Shown here piece by piece: positions 11,231-23,398 of a stretch of 64,000 nt of DNA. A program made the translations under genes and the position numbers. Position 1 is the first letter of the stretch; every line of letters begins with the position of its first letter. Source of the stretch: Aquanectria penicillioides (lineage: Eukaryota > Ascomycota > Sordariomycetes > Hypocreales > Nectriaceae). The DNA lies in assembly GCA_003415625.1 (NCBI GenBank), contig PYIU01000010.1, positions 1,734,501-1,798,500 of the forward strand. Direction: 5' to 3'. The notes under the pieces were generated by a model. That model did no database searches. It was not told the DNA's origin and worked only from the letters and a program-made list of their open reading frames with translations.

Positions 11231-12816
11231 ATGTCAAGCTCTATGGACTCTCATCATATCCCTTCTTCGGATCACCCGATGCTTCAGGCATCCGGTATCA
11301 ATGATCTTGACAGTCGTCGCGAAATTATCCTGAGGCTCTATCTTGAAGAAAACCACAACCTCGACGAGGTCGATGCTCTGATGCAATCGCAGCACCGTTT
11401 CAAAGCGACGTAATGGCACCATTCAACAACAACGTTGCGTCTTCGTACTTACTCTTGGACAGTGAACGGCAATACAAACATTCCTTCAAGCGCTGGGGCG
11501 TTCGCAAGAATGTTTCCGAGGCGGACATGCGACATATCGTGAGAATTCGCAAAAGAAGACGAGAAAACGACGATGGCGAAACGCAATTTTCCTTTCACAA
11601 GAGACCTGTTCCTAATGCCAAGATTGATCGATGGATTCAAAGGACGGGCTTCAAGTATCGTGAGACCATGTCTGACGTCGCTCTGAGCGGACAGACCCCT
11701 CCGTACATCGAGTACAGTACTCCCCCGGGAGTCCATAGTGTTCCGGGGAGTCCTATGGGGCAGGATGCTATCGGTTCCCTGGTCTCTGTCGATTTGGCCT
11801 CCGTTACAACAAAGAGTGACGCCACAATTTCTGGCCCAACGCTTCAGCCAGGTAACAAGCCAGCCGTCGATATCGTTCAAATTGACAGTCCTACCCAAAA
11901 CCTGGTGGATCAGAAATCACCCGACACATTCAGTCTGACTCTACTATTCTACATCAAAGAAGACTCGCCAGTGCCATTTGATGCTTCCGCACATGCGTCG
12001 CAACCCTCATTAGGGCTATCCCTTGATTCAATATCAGAGTCGGATGGAGATGGCCCAGATACTTCCAGTGTAGTTGAACTTTTCGGCGGGGAGCTTGGAA
12101 CGCCGTCACCACCTGCTTCGAGTTTCTCTGGTGAATATGACGAGGAGGAGTTTTGGTTGTCGAAGATTTCTCCTTGTCAAAAAGAACATGTGGACTCGAT
12201 GCCTCATCTCAATGAAGCAGATTTTGATGACCTCATACGGTGCTCCTCTGAACCACTTATCTGGGCACTCTCAGTGACTGCCGAGGACTGTGCAGCGGCA
12301 AGCCAAGCTACGGTACACAACAGAGCTTTGAAACAGTACTCCGATATCCTCCGCCGCATCCAAGCATGTGCAAAGGCGAAAATAGACAAGGGAATCGAGA
12401 GCAAATCACATAATCCGTTTTCTCGGGTTCAATCCTATCACGGGTCTTCACCAGAGGCTCATATTCGGAATGTGGCGGACGAGACTCTGCAAGTAACCAA
12501 GCAAGTGATGAAGTGCATATCCTGGTTTACGTTCTACCTCTCTGCAAGAAGTGCTTCTTCACTCCAACATCTCAATCTCGTCGAAATTCTCGAAGACAAC
12601 ATGAGAGATCTTGAGAAAGCTGCTGGGACTTTGTCAGAGCTATGTAGACATGCATCCTCGCCATTAAGGGAGGTCCGGATGATGGACATGACAGCCTACT
12701 GCAACAAGCGGCGTGATATCCTACTCGAAGGTATTACTAAGCAGATCCGCGAAGGATCCTTCAAGCTGAAAACAGTTCCAAAACGAGCTTCTGAACGCAA
12801 TGTTACGGTGGCGTAG
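11231..12816 (+). CDS. Clr5-domain protein
   Basis: Two exons, 11231-11409 and 11463-12816, with a 53 bp intron (GTAATG...GGACAG); 510 residues. The intron interrupts the Clr5 domain (about residues 25-75): exon 1 ends in HRFKAT and exon 2 opens with ERQYKHSFKRWG, giving the usual continuous motif only after splicing. Clr5 domains (Pfam PF14420) sit at the N-terminus of many filamentous-fungal proteins, often with downstream TPR or ankyrin repeats, and are thought to bind DNA or regulate transcription. The next stretch is basic (RIRKRRREND, a possible nuclear signal). The rest is acidic, Ser-rich and probably disordered, with a helical C-terminus; I see no TPR or ankyrin repeats. Function unknown. 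Confidence 0.75.
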
Positions 12817-13350
12817 GAGTGGCAAGACGAGTTGTCGGCAGTACTTGACATTAAATCTGCGGTTCGGGGATTTCTTCAAGCTGTACTTGTCGAAGGTATC
12901 ACGCTAGGATGACGACTCTGAAATATATGGCGTAACACTACATTATAAAAGTACATGATCATATGTTTCTGAATTCTTTTCAAATCATACTAAGTTAAAC
13001 TTAAGCTAGTGTTCATATATCACATTGCATTCACCTTGCCTCAATAATCATGTAACAACTCGACGGCTGAGTGGTTCTTTTAACTATTCGTATATTCATT
13101 GAATATTCGACACATTCTCTCCATTATTTCATTGTATCACGCTTCCGTCAGTCATTTATGGTCGCATTTCCTCACACAGCATGCAACCCAATTATTTCCC
13201 TCCATTGCCTATTCTAGATGGTTTTTTTAATCTCAATGCTTAGGTACGGTTGGCAAAAGACTTGTTGACTTGTATGTTAGGACCACTTTATTCTTATTAT
13301 AGCTTATTGATTTCTTACTAATTATTGAATATCCTAACATCAAGGCAGAT
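12817..13350. other. Intergenic, AT-rich
   Basis: Strongly AT-rich from about 12950 to 13380. Nothing coding recognised. Confidence 0.5.
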
Positions 13351-14792
13351 CTAATATTTAAGACTAAAGAAAGGCCATTTTATATGAATTAAGGAATGGC
13401 ACGCTGTGTTAGTGGAGCCATGAACCGCGCGTTGAGGGATATGACCCTGTCCATCAAAGTTGGCTGCAACCACAGACCAGTTGAGAATGATGGCGGCACC
13501 CAGAATTCCCAGGAGCCAACATCACGCAGTAAGGGCCAAGTGGTGCTGAAGAGGGATCAAGGCGACGCCGATGATTCCAGCCAGAAGCGGAACCTGGGCC
13601 AACACAATGGTGATGATGGTAGTGTTTGGCACATTTGACGCAAACACACTGGCAGCGATAGCGCAGACGAACTGAAAAGCGCTGGTGAGGAGTTGCCAGA
13701 GAACAGACTCGGATGGTCCGTAGCCAAATCCAGACAAGAGAGCGCTCACGAAATTGGTCACACTCGAGTTGATGACACCAATTGAAATCTGCTGGAGGGC
13801 AATGAACCAGACACGGGGTTCCAAGAGGGCCTCTTTGATCTGGTAGGCGAGCGCTTTTGTATTCTTGATGCCGGTTTGATTCTCCGAGACTCGCCACACC
13901 GACACAATCTTTTCTTCATGGGTAAAGAGCTTGAATTCCATAGGACTCGAGGGGAATAGGAAAAAGGCCACGAAGCGGATGGCGATTGTAATGACTCCAA
14001 TGGTCTGCAAAATGTTTAGTTTTAGGTCTAGGAGAAGAAAGATTGCGGTCTTACTGGAAACACCAATTGCCAAGGTTCCAAATGGGGGCTAGAGCTATGT
14101 CCCAGACCCTAGGAGATGCCAGCGCCGAGCATGATGGAAATTCCATTGGACCCAAGCCAGATGCACATGCTCAGGGGCTGTTCATTTCGATTCCAGAACA
14201 TGCTAGTAATCAACATCCAAGCCGAGCCGATACACGCCTCCGGTGCGCCCAGGAGGAATCGCAATGCCATCATGCCGGCAAAGTTCTTGACGCCCACAGT
14301 TGCAACAAGCAGAACGCCCCAAGAGAGGAGCATGACGCCGATGAATTTACCGACAGGGGATTTTTGGAGGAAAATGTTGGAAGGGTACGACGAGACGAGG
14401 TAGCCAATGTTAGTGACGGAGGCGATCCACGAGTACTGGCCGGCTTGGAGCTTCAAATCCTTTCGAAGGCCATAGGCAGCAGCATAGTTGAGTGTCTGCT
14501 TGTCCAAGGATGACATAAGGTAGATGAGACACATCTAGATAGTCTGTAGTCAGTAACTATCAGCTTATCAAGTCTAAGGTCAACTTACCGCAGGCAGGAG
14601 AACAAAATCTATTTTCCAACGGAGAGTCTTTGCAATGCGCTCACGCTCTGCGGGGTCCATCTGCCGGGACTACTGATAGTAGCTGAGACCGGCATCTGCA
14701 TGATCCTCGGAGATGTCGATGACCTTGGTATCTTCGATCGACTCCCGAGGTGCAGAGGCGGGGGCAACTTTGGATGCATCTTCCTTCTCCAT
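13351..14792 (-). pseudogene. Dal5-type MFS anion transporter, pseudogene
   Basis: Reads from ATG at 14792 as an allantoate/nicotinate permease-like MFS protein (ACS family): an acidic cytoplasmic head, MDPAERERI, then the first helices with SSLDKQTLNYAAAYGL and ALRFLLGAPEACI. Three in-frame stops break it: TAG at 14672-14670 (after SYYQ), TAG at 14111-14109 (after LGAGIS) and TGA at 13524-13522 (after HHLALTA). Sequence beyond each stop stays family-like, and two introns keep usable splice sites. The C-terminal two helices are missing or replaced. Restoring each stop needs one C-to-T or G-to-A reversal (CAG, TGG and CGA codons), a RIP-like pattern. Not expected to make a working transporter. 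Confidence 0.85.
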
Positions 14793-15323
14793 AGCGCTTA
14801 GTTGGACAACTCAAAGTGATAGGCAAAGATCAATCAAGATGATGAAACACGGGGAGTGGATTTTGTTATCGATTGAGCACATGGGACGAGCTGGGACATT
14901 ATACAACATGGTATGCCAGCGTGCCTATCTCAGGAACCCTGATCTGCGGAGTAGGGGTATCGAAGCGGAGTTGAGTCCGCCAAAGTGGAATCTAATCCGC
15001 TTCGAATCCGCACTATCAAAAAACGATGCTCATGGCTCTGGATTACGTACCGTTCCACTTTTGCTCGCTGACTTGAGACTGGCCACCTATTTGACGCGCT
15101 TATCTGAGTGTTACCATCGGCCTGCACTCCGCCGTGGCATTGAAGGATTCCTGTGGGGGCCGAGAGCGCAGAAAGATAAAAAGCACGCCGAACAGTTGGC
15201 GATCTTCCTACATAAAGCCCACACTTGCTCTTATCATGGAGGATGAGGGTGGAATTGTTTCTCATTCCGCGATCACGTCTGTCTTATCTTTGTTGACCGA
15301 ATCCGGCGAGGAAATCGACAGTC
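14793..15323. other. Intergenic between divergent genes
   Basis: Lies between the MFS pseudogene and the amidotransferase. No gene recognised. Confidence 0.5.
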
Positions 15324-16175
15324 ATGCGTGTGCTTATCGTCAAGAACTACTCCACCCCGCATTCTTGGGGTCAAGATGTCATAGACTCGTTTGTGGATAA
15401 TATTCATCGGCATCAACCGTCGGCTAAAATTGATGTCTGCGCGGCCCCGGATGGAGATGAGGTTCCGGATTTCATGAAACATGATTTGGTCATTCTCACT
15501 GGAGGAAAGTTTGATCTCATCGGGTCAACACCAGCTCCTTGGGTTCAAGACGTTCTAGCTCGCATCCGTTTGGCGACTGCAGCCCAAAGCGCATCACCAA
15601 AGATCATGGGCTATTGCTGGGGTCATCAGGTGATTCATCATGCATTGGGTGGTGAATTAGGCACATTGTCCGAGGGGCCACGGGCAGGTTCCAACTATGC
15701 AGAATGACAGCCAACGTAATGCTAACGGATAGCGCAGATTGGGGTTGAGGAGATTCCACTTACAGGACAAGGAGAGAAGTTCTTTGGAAACGACAACTTG
15801 GTATGTCATTACAGGTCGAAACCTGCTCAGCTGGAGGTGGGTGGATTGATCAGGTCGCTAACAATCCAGTCTCTCCACAAATTTCACAAACGATATGTGA
15901 CGTCGCCCGCTGCAGGCTTCACTGCCCTGGCGCACAACAACGAAATCTTGCTGTCAGACTCGAACCGAGTGGTGACGTTCCAGAGTCACCCAGAGATGAC
16001 TAAGGAGGTCTCGCAAGCCCTGGTTGACGATGATGACGGATCGTACGTTGCCAAACCAAAGACGGGCACTTGTCCCAATTTGCACGGCATAGGAAACCCT
16101 CACGATGGAGCAATGGTGTGGGATCGTCTCATGCAGTGGACCCAGACGCCCACACCAAAGATGGTCAAAATCTAA
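15324..16175 (+). CDS. Class I glutamine amidotransferase-like protein
   Basis: Three exons, 15324-15687, 15733-15800 and 15870-16175 (introns of 45 and 69 bp); 245 residues, usual for fungal stand-alone GATase1 proteins. Class I GATases release ammonia from glutamine or act as gamma-glutamyl peptidases, using a Cys-His-Glu triad. The nucleophile elbow GYCWGHQ and the FQSHPEM motif (His and Glu) are both present, so the active site looks intact. No synthetase domain is fused, and there is no signal peptide, so it is probably cytosolic. The 45 bp first intron is short but has a good branch point (GCTAAC) and keeps the frame. The true substrate cannot be told from sequence. Confidence 0.85.
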
Positions 16176-17217
16176 CTAGCCCAAGTCGTGTCCCCAGGAG
16201 ACAGACTGATGTCCATTGCAGGAGGGCCCGGTGAGATTGGGATGAGTCTCACGGTGAAAATAGATATCGAGAATAGAAAAGCGGCGATAATGCAAGGCTA
16301 CATCCACAGCGCCTATAGCCAAGTCTATAATTTAAAATCTCCTCCCTCTGATTCCCTCTGATTCCCTCATGCCTGGTCTGATCCTCGGAAATAGAGTGAT
16401 GGATATCCCCGGATCTTCTAGGACTAGCGAGCTGTCAATGACCCACTACCCGGTCCAATCAGACGTGGACCTGACGACGTTTTAGATGCCGAGACAGGCA
16501 TTGCGTGACGACGACATCCATGACACATGCAGTTCATCAATGGCCTCCTTTTCGCACGAGCATCAGAGCATCAGAACATCAAGAACCATCTCGTATTGTA
16601 CATGTGAGAAACCCGTGTGTCGGCTCCAAGGACCCAGTTTCGTCATTAATTTGGTGTGAAGCCACATGTGTTGGTCCTGCATAAAACCAGGGCCAACCAA
16701 CACTTTCATTACACACGACGAACCACTGCAGCTTATGCTAGAAACAGGCCCGCAGGGATCATTCGGGGCCTTGCGTCAAGGGAAATCCCGCAATTAGCGA
16801 GCCGATCAAGACGGGCCGCACGAACACCTATAGGTACTGAGGTTCTGCCGTCAATACGTACAACGTCAAGGTGCCCCGCGTCGACCTCGGCCAGGGCGGG
16901 AACTCGAATCGACCCAACAATGGCGCAAGACAAGCTCACAAGACCACAAGATCAGTTCCTCTCCTTTCCACGCTTACGGAGCTGAAAGAAGCATTAGGCC
17001 ATTTAACAACATCCTGTGCAGGGAGAAAACAGGCAATCCATCGTCAGTCCTCCGGGATAAGTGGCGGCGGGGACGCTCGGTTAGGGCTCAGCCAACAACC
17101 ATGTTCACCATCGACAGGGGAGGGTTGCACATGGTGCCATGAACGCCAGACTTGCGGCGTTGAATGCCTTCTTCCTCTTGCATCTTCAAGTTGCCGTTCT
17201 GGTAGAGCCAAAGCGCC
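16176..17217. other. Intergenic, about 1 kb
   Basis: No gene recognised. A short duplicated CTCTGATTCC element lies near 16347-16366. Confidence 0.5.
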
Positions 17218-18340
17218 ATGGCAGATCTCCCTTCGCCTGCGAAATCGCCCAAGGCGGCGTCCAAGTCGCCCTCGGCCGAGCCTCAGACACCTCCGGACAT
17301 CGAGGCCGACCCCGCCATCGACGACGACAATGCCGATGCCGACTCGGCCTTTGACGCGGCAAGCCGGGCCTCTTCGACGACGTCCGTCTCGGAAAGCATC
17401 CTCGACTACCGCAGGCTGCACGGACGAACTTACGAAAACGTCAAGACGACGGAGTACTGGGCGCCCAACGACGAGAAGCAAAACGAGGCCCTCGATCTCA
17501 GCCACAACGCGCTGCTCATGCTGCTAGACGACAAGCTCTTCCTCGCGCCCATTGGCGACAGTCCCAGGCGCGTCCTCGACCTGGGCACCGGCACGGGCAT
17601 CTGGGCCATCGACTTTGCCGACCAGTTCCCGCAGGCCCAGGTCATCGGCACCGACCTCAGCCCGATCCAGCCGGGCTGGGTGCCGCCCAACGTCGAGTTC
17701 GTCATCGACGACTGCACGCAGGAGTGGACGTGGCCAAGGAACCACTTTGACTTTATCCACATGCGCGCCCTGTACGGCAGCATCCCGGACTGGAAGGCCC
17801 TGTACACCAAGGCCTTTGAGCATCTGGAGCCGGGCGGCTGGATCCAGGACCTGGAGATTGACGTGCTGATCCAGTCGGACCACCACGAGTTCCCCGAGGA
17901 ACACATCTTCAACCGCTGGGCGACGCACTTTTGGACCTGGGCGTCAGGACGGGCCGGCCGTTTGACATCGCCACGGGGCACAAGATGCGCGACGCCATGG
18001 CCGAGGCGGGCTTCGTCGACCTCGAAGAGCGCAAGGTCAAGTGCCCTGTGAGCGGGTGGCCCAAGGATCCGAGGCTGAGGCAGGCGGGGATGCTGCTGCA
18101 GCTGGTGCTGGACGGGAGCATCGACGGCTTCGCCACCTTTCTGTTCACGCAGGTGCTGGGGTGGGACATTGCCGAGGTGTTGGTGTTTGTGGCCGAGTAT
18201 CGAAGGGAGATTAAGAAGCTGAGCAACTGCGGCTGGGCCTACGTGTGAGTATTTCCCGTGACAAACAGATGATGCCAGTGTGGGCTGACTTGCATAGGAC
18301 TGTTGTATATGGTCGAAAGCCGCTTTTGGTGGCAGAGTAA
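17218..18340 (+). CDS. LaeA-like SAM methyltransferase (one-base frameshift)
   Basis: Class I SAM-dependent methyltransferase of the fungal LaeA/UMTA-like group. An acidic, disordered head (about 55 residues) precedes the fold. Motif I is VLDLGTGTGIWAIDFAD, followed by an acidic loop with DLSPIQPGWVPPN and a later GGWIQDLE strand. The frame breaks at the T run 17929-17932: upstream it reads ATHFWTW..., while the family-like continuation (LDLGVRTGRPFD) is in another frame. One extra T restores 356 codons exactly. A terminal 53 bp intron (18245-18297) adds TVVYGRKPLLVAE; unspliced, a stop follows at once. Base composition is clearly GC-richer than the neighbours. The shift may be an assembly error in a homopolymer or a real mutation. 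The substrate is unknown; LaeA itself is a global regulator of secondary metabolism, but most paralogs are uncharacterised. Confidence 0.8.
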
Positions 18341-19053
18341 CACGCAGATAGTATAGGCGGGTGGCTATTCTGGATGATTGTACGGCCTTTGGATTAGTGC
18401 GTGTATTAGCGATGGCTTCTTTATTCACTCAGACCTATTAGCAAGATGTAGAAGCATTACATTCTATACCCAGGCGTGCTGTTTCCTGGCAGCGAATATC
18501 CTGGTTCATTGTTAGCGTCGATCTGCTAGCGAAGTGGATATAATCCACTGCGTCTCTAGATTACGGCCCGATTTGACTCGGTATTGGATACATGGTTCTC
18601 GTTTGTTCATTCCTTGGCGAAATCTGGAACGTGCATGCGGTAGATTGGTGCTTGGCAGACAATGTTGCATCGAGGATCTCGGTAAGGGTGCACAGATGGG
18701 GTTCTCTTGACTTGATTTGATCTCTTGCCTGATCCTGATCCCCCTGATGTTGATGTCTTGGCTCGAGTCTCCTGACTTGATCCTCCGAACTGTTTCATCC
18801 TCCTAGTCAAAAGTACATGAATCCACACTGTCCAAATCATTGCAACTCCAGTAGTCATCCCAGGCTCTAAAACAAGCATACAAAGGGCACCCGGCATTTC
18901 TTCCCGTTTCTCCCCAGCAGGTCCGTCCTCCAGCTGTTCGCCTGAATTCTACCCCCAAGCATTAGCCCAGAGACGCTCTTGAATACCAGGTCATTTTATG
19001 ACCATTCCCCAGCCTCTGGTAAAAAATAATACACACCCTTTCACATCCTCCTC
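18341..19053. other. Intergenic between convergent genes
   Basis: Nothing coding recognised. Confidence 0.6.
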
Positions 19054-20368
19054 TTATTTCTTCTTTGGTTCAACTTCTTCGTTTAGGACGCGATGCAGCA
19101 TCAGCTTGTTCGGGTACGAGGGCGAGTTGCTGGCGTAGCCCTTGGACCAGTCGTTGCCCACGGAATACGCAAAGACCAACCCATCATGGCTAAAGTCTGT
19201 CGATATGATGGAGGCGCCGCTGGAGGGAAACGCCTTGAGTCGCTGATGCATGGCTCGGTCCCAAAAGTGAAATGTTCCATCTGATCCTGCGGTGCTAAAT
19301 GTCGTCTGGTACTTTGGGTGAAAGCGAATGTCGTTGACGGCGAAGACCTTGACGAGTTTCTGGGCGTCGGGCTGGTCTCTGTGACATCGAAAGGTAAAGT
19401 TGACGCTGTACCATTAGCAGGAGTGAAATTTCAACAACTACGGCTCATGTACCTGCCTGGTGTTGTTCTCCGATACGGCGTTTATCCCACATCTGCCCTC
19501 GATGCCTGCTGTTGCCCACCCCTCCCCGTCGGGAAAGGCTGCCACGGCGCGTGTCTGATATTTCAGCGGCGACTGCGTCGAGCGGGCAAACTTTGTCGGG
19601 TCGGCGTACAGATCGACGAGGTGGATGTAGCGCTCAGCAGTGGCAATGACGAGCAGCCGCTGCGCCGTGTCCATGGAGTAGACGCGGTCGGCGCAGTTGA
19701 GCGTCGCCAGCGGCTTGCCTGGCTGACGGAGATCCCAGTACCGGACCGTCCTGTCCCACGAGCCGCTGGCGACGACGGGGCTCGGAGACCCGGGGATGTC
19801 GACGAAGCAGACGGACCGCACCGGCGCGGCGTGGGAGCCGACGATGGCCGTCTCGCCCGAGGCGCACGAGAGCAGGCGGACGTGTTTGTCTGCGCCGGCG
19901 GCAGCGAGAATGGTCCCATCCTTGAGTCTCTTGCTAGTACCTCGACCAAGATGCATGCAGTTGCGCACGCGAGCGGTGTGTACACACGCAAGCGGCACGG
20001 CGGGAGCAGTAGTAGTGGCTTACCTGCACACACACACAATGGAACGCTCGTACGTGATGCTGCCGGGTTAAAGAGAGAGACAAAGAAAATCGCTATCGGC
20101 TTACCGTGCTCCAGGCGCAGCTCAGCAACGGCCCGTCGGCGCCCAGCAGCGCGACGCCGCGGGCCGAGCCGTCGGTTGCAACGTCGTACACGCGCATCTT
20201 GCCGTCCCACGAGCCGGCCGCAAGGTGGTGAGCCTTGGGAGACCAGCGGACAGACGAGATGGTGTCGGAGGCGTCAGCAGGGAGCTGGACGTCCTTGGAC
20301 GCGGTGCTGGCGCTGGCGTTGGTGGAAGTGGTGGTGATGCTCGGGAACGAAGTCACTCGCGACGACAT
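19054..20368 (-). CDS. rae1: mRNA export factor RAE1/Gle2 (WD40)
   Basis: Three exons: 20368-20105, 19929-19457 and 19405-19054; 362 residues, the normal size for RAE1/Gle2. The protein is a seven-bladed WD40 propeller that binds the NUP98 GLEBS motif at nuclear pores and supports poly(A) RNA export. Family-typical blades include AAGSWDGKMRVYD, ASGSWDRTVRYWDLR, NFTFRCHRD and STAGSDGTFHFWD. The intron between exons 2 and 3 (19456-19406, 51 bp) works only with a GC donor (AG|GCAGGT): the nearby GT (19452) leaves exon 3 out of frame, whereas the GC junction gives the conserved VNFTFRCHRD and a total length divisible by three. Intron 1 (175 bp) has a GTAAGC donor. This is a core gene inside accessory sequence. 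Confidence 0.9.
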
Positions 20369-21342
20369 GGCGGCGGTGACGATGAGGAAGAAGGCGATGA
20401 TGGCAAAACGAGAGATGATTCTGCTGCAAGCTGACGAGCCCTTGTACTGGTAATGTACAGACTACGCCCACGGCATTGCATCATGTGAATCCTCATCCCG
20501 GACCCTGTCTGGTGCCTGATGCAGCCTTACCCGCGCCGACTGTTCATCCGGCACAGATCACATCATGGCTTTGGATGGGAGCTCCGTCTGGCGATGATGC
20601 ATTATGCTGCCCAAGGATTATGAGGACTTCACTTGTCATTATTCCATGCATATAGTTATCCAGTCCATTGATTCAGTTACGTTGTGCTCCAATTGATCCA
20701 CTCGCCGCATCGTCCCAATCAGTCGCTGGCCGAGTCAAGTCTGCTGCGTGGATTCTACAGCGCTATCACCACGCGCTATCACACTGGGCTTCAGCCAATC
20801 AAGCTCGACGACATGATGAGACGCGGCCGATGCTCCGCTTCTGCTCGTCGATCCGATGCAGTTCATTGCGACTCTATCATGCATTGACCTATCACTTCGT
20901 CCTACTCTCCCGTGCCTGGAAGATGATATTGACAATCCTTCACACGGTGGTGTGGATAAGCAAAAGGTCGTCACCACAAGACGCCCGTCCACGTAGCCAT
21001 GATTCTTCCAGTGACGGGATATCGGCATGTCACTTACTTTCACTTATGAATTGCGCAAACTTGATCCATCTAGAAGATGATATCACGCCGCAATTGCCCA
21101 GCTGTGACCAGGAGTCTTTTAAGCTCATCCAAAAACCCTGCCATCATAAGCTACCACATTATGAATAAAACCGTCTCTGCCGGATGAAAAGTGCTAGTCC
21201 CAAACAGGGCACAAGATAGAGAAAATGGCTACCGGTATATGGTATCACGACTCGTAATTACAAGACCAGCCACGAGCCCTGCAGCATAAACTCCATTCGT
21301 ACGCAGTAGTATCCAACACAAAGACCACACTCTCTCAAGCCG
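20369..21342. other. Intergenic
   Basis: Promoter of RAE1. A 166-codon open frame on + (20668-21168) has no family resemblance and is probably chance. Confidence 0.45.
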
Positions 21343-23398
21343 TTGGAGCGTGTCATGCGACTAATATGCACACCATTGGCTCGGTACCTCGCAAAAGCAG
21401 AGCTGGCCTCAATGAGACATTGCCAAAAGGTATATAACAGCTCAATAGCCTCCAGTTCCCCTCATCCACCTCACGAATCGGGTTGCTTCGGTTCAAGTGA
21501 TACATATCGCCATCATGACGCGTACACACCTCCCCAATCAGGTTCACGAAATGATCAAATCGTGCTTTCCGACGGGACCACTCTTTCAGCCTTGATCTGG
21601 CTGCCAAAGGATGCAGAGCAAAAGCCCGTCCCAGCAATTTTGGAATACTTGCCCTACCGAAAGAGCGACGGAACAGCACATCGAGATGCCCTCAACTAAC
21701 TATATGTCGCTGCCCATGGGCATGCGTGCGTGCGTGTGGATATGCGCAGCTCAGGAGACTCCGAAGGTCTTCTTCCGGGCGAGCATCTGAAACAAGAGCA
21801 AGACGACGCCTTGGAAATCCTTCGATCGATTGCCGCCCAGACCTGGTGCACTGGTTATATCGGAATGATTGGAATCTCTTGGGGCGGATTCAACGGGCTT
21901 TGCCACAATGTTCTCGATTGCTCCCACTCCTCCAGACCCGGCTTTGATTGGAGACAAGTGGCGTAAACTTTGGATGGATCGCCTAGAACTGGGAGCACCG
22001 TACATTGCTGAGTGGCACCAACACTAGAGACGAGATGAGTTCTGGAAGTATGCCTCTATCTGTGAGGATTATAGTCAAGTGCAATGTCCTGTCTATCTAG
22101 TCGGCGGGTGGCTAGATCCCTATTCCAATTCCATCTTTCGGATGCTAGAACATCTTCAATACCCCAAAAAGGGCTTGGTTGGTCCTTGGCCTCACAAGCA
22201 TCCCAACTTTGCAAAGCCCGGGCCGCAGATTGGTTTCTTTCAAGAATCAATACGCTGGTGGGATAAGTGGCTAAAGGGCAAAGAAGACGACATCATGGAA
22301 GAGCTGATGCTCAGGTGCTACTTGCAAGATTCCATGCCACCGGAACGAGACTACACAGCTCGCCCTGAGCATTGGATTGCAGAGTCCAGCTGGCCAAGCC
22401 AAAGCATTACTCCTCGATTCATGGGGCTTGAGGGAGGAAAACTGGCGGATGGAGATACTTCTAGCACTGAGCATATATCTTTCTGTTCTCCTCAGACAGT
22501 GGGATTCGCAGTTCAAAGATGGATTGCCTATGGCCCAGGCGCAAGTTTGCCTGGCGATCAACAAGAAGACGCTGCCGGCTCTCAAGTGTTTGATTGTCAG
22601 CCGCTAACCGAACCGCTTGATTTATTAGGCCCAGCCTTTGTCCATTTGAGAGTTGCGAGCGACAAGCCAAATGGCCTTGTTGCTTCGGTCATTTCTAAGG
22701 TGTTGCCACATGGATCGGCCACAAAGCTCACCTACGGCGTGCTCAACCCGACTCACCACGAAAGCCATGTTGACCTGAAGCCTCTCGAGTCAGGTAAATT
22801 TTACGAAGTGTCAGTCAGATTGAGCGAATGCGGCCAACGCATTGCCGCTGGAAACGTTCTTCGACTCGCCTTATCAACCTCGTACTTTCCCATAGTCTGG
22901 CCTTCACCGGAACCTGCAACGCTCACAATCGACTGTGCCCATAGTAAGCTTGAGCTTCCAGCACGGATGAATAACTCACTCGACGGCCGGCTAAAGCCAT
23001 TTGAGCCTGCTTTCAACGGACCGCCTCTAAAGGCCAAAACACTACGTGAGGTCAAAAGCAAAAATACCATGACCAGAGATCTAGATACTGGCGAAGTTTC
23101 CATCTTTTACGATGGCGACGAAGGACTTTTTGAAAACGAAGAGAATGGATGGCGTTGGGGAGGTACTACAACCGTCACATGTGCGATTCACCCAGATGAT
23201 CCATTATCAGCTCGCGCCGAACAAACTTTCTGCCAATAATTCGGCCGTAGCGAGTTAGACTTGGCGATTGATGGCTGGACCAATATGACGGCCACCAAAA
23301 CACAGTGGAAAATCTGGACTAGAATGGAGGCATGGGAAAACGGGAAGCGGATATTCGAGCGGGAGCATTCATATGCAATCCCGAGAGATCATGCATAA
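21343..23398 (+). pseudogene. S15/CocE-family hydrolase, pseudogene
   Basis: Resembles X-Pro dipeptidyl-peptidase/CocE-NonD alpha/beta hydrolases. The N-terminal part has LSDGTTLSALIW and LEYLPYRKSDGT. The nucleophile elbow GISWGGFNG is near 21880. After GGFNGL the frame shifts and family sequence resumes at ATMFSIAPTPPDPALIGDKW, so roughly 40-60 residues are missing. A jelly-roll C-terminal domain follows from about 22620. In-frame stops lie at 21697-21699 (TAA), 22025-22027 (TAG) and 23237-23239 (TAA); the frame remains family-like to a natural stop near 23398. Each internal stop would be CAA or CAG before a C-to-T change. The deletion plus stops make a functional product very unlikely. Confidence 0.85.

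Noticed and set aside
17044..18428. Long minus-strand open frames (up to 332 codons) opposite the methyltransferase
   Set aside because: Shadow frames caused by high GC at third codon positions of the plus-strand gene; they contain no domain.
19438..19456. GT donor at 19452 for the second RAE1 intron
   Set aside because: It would put the last exon out of frame and lose the conserved NFTFRCHRD and terminal blade; the GC donor four bases earlier in the transcript fits exactly.
20668..21168. 166-codon plus-strand open frame
   Set aside because: No family resemblance, no start context and no neighbouring exons; composition looks random.
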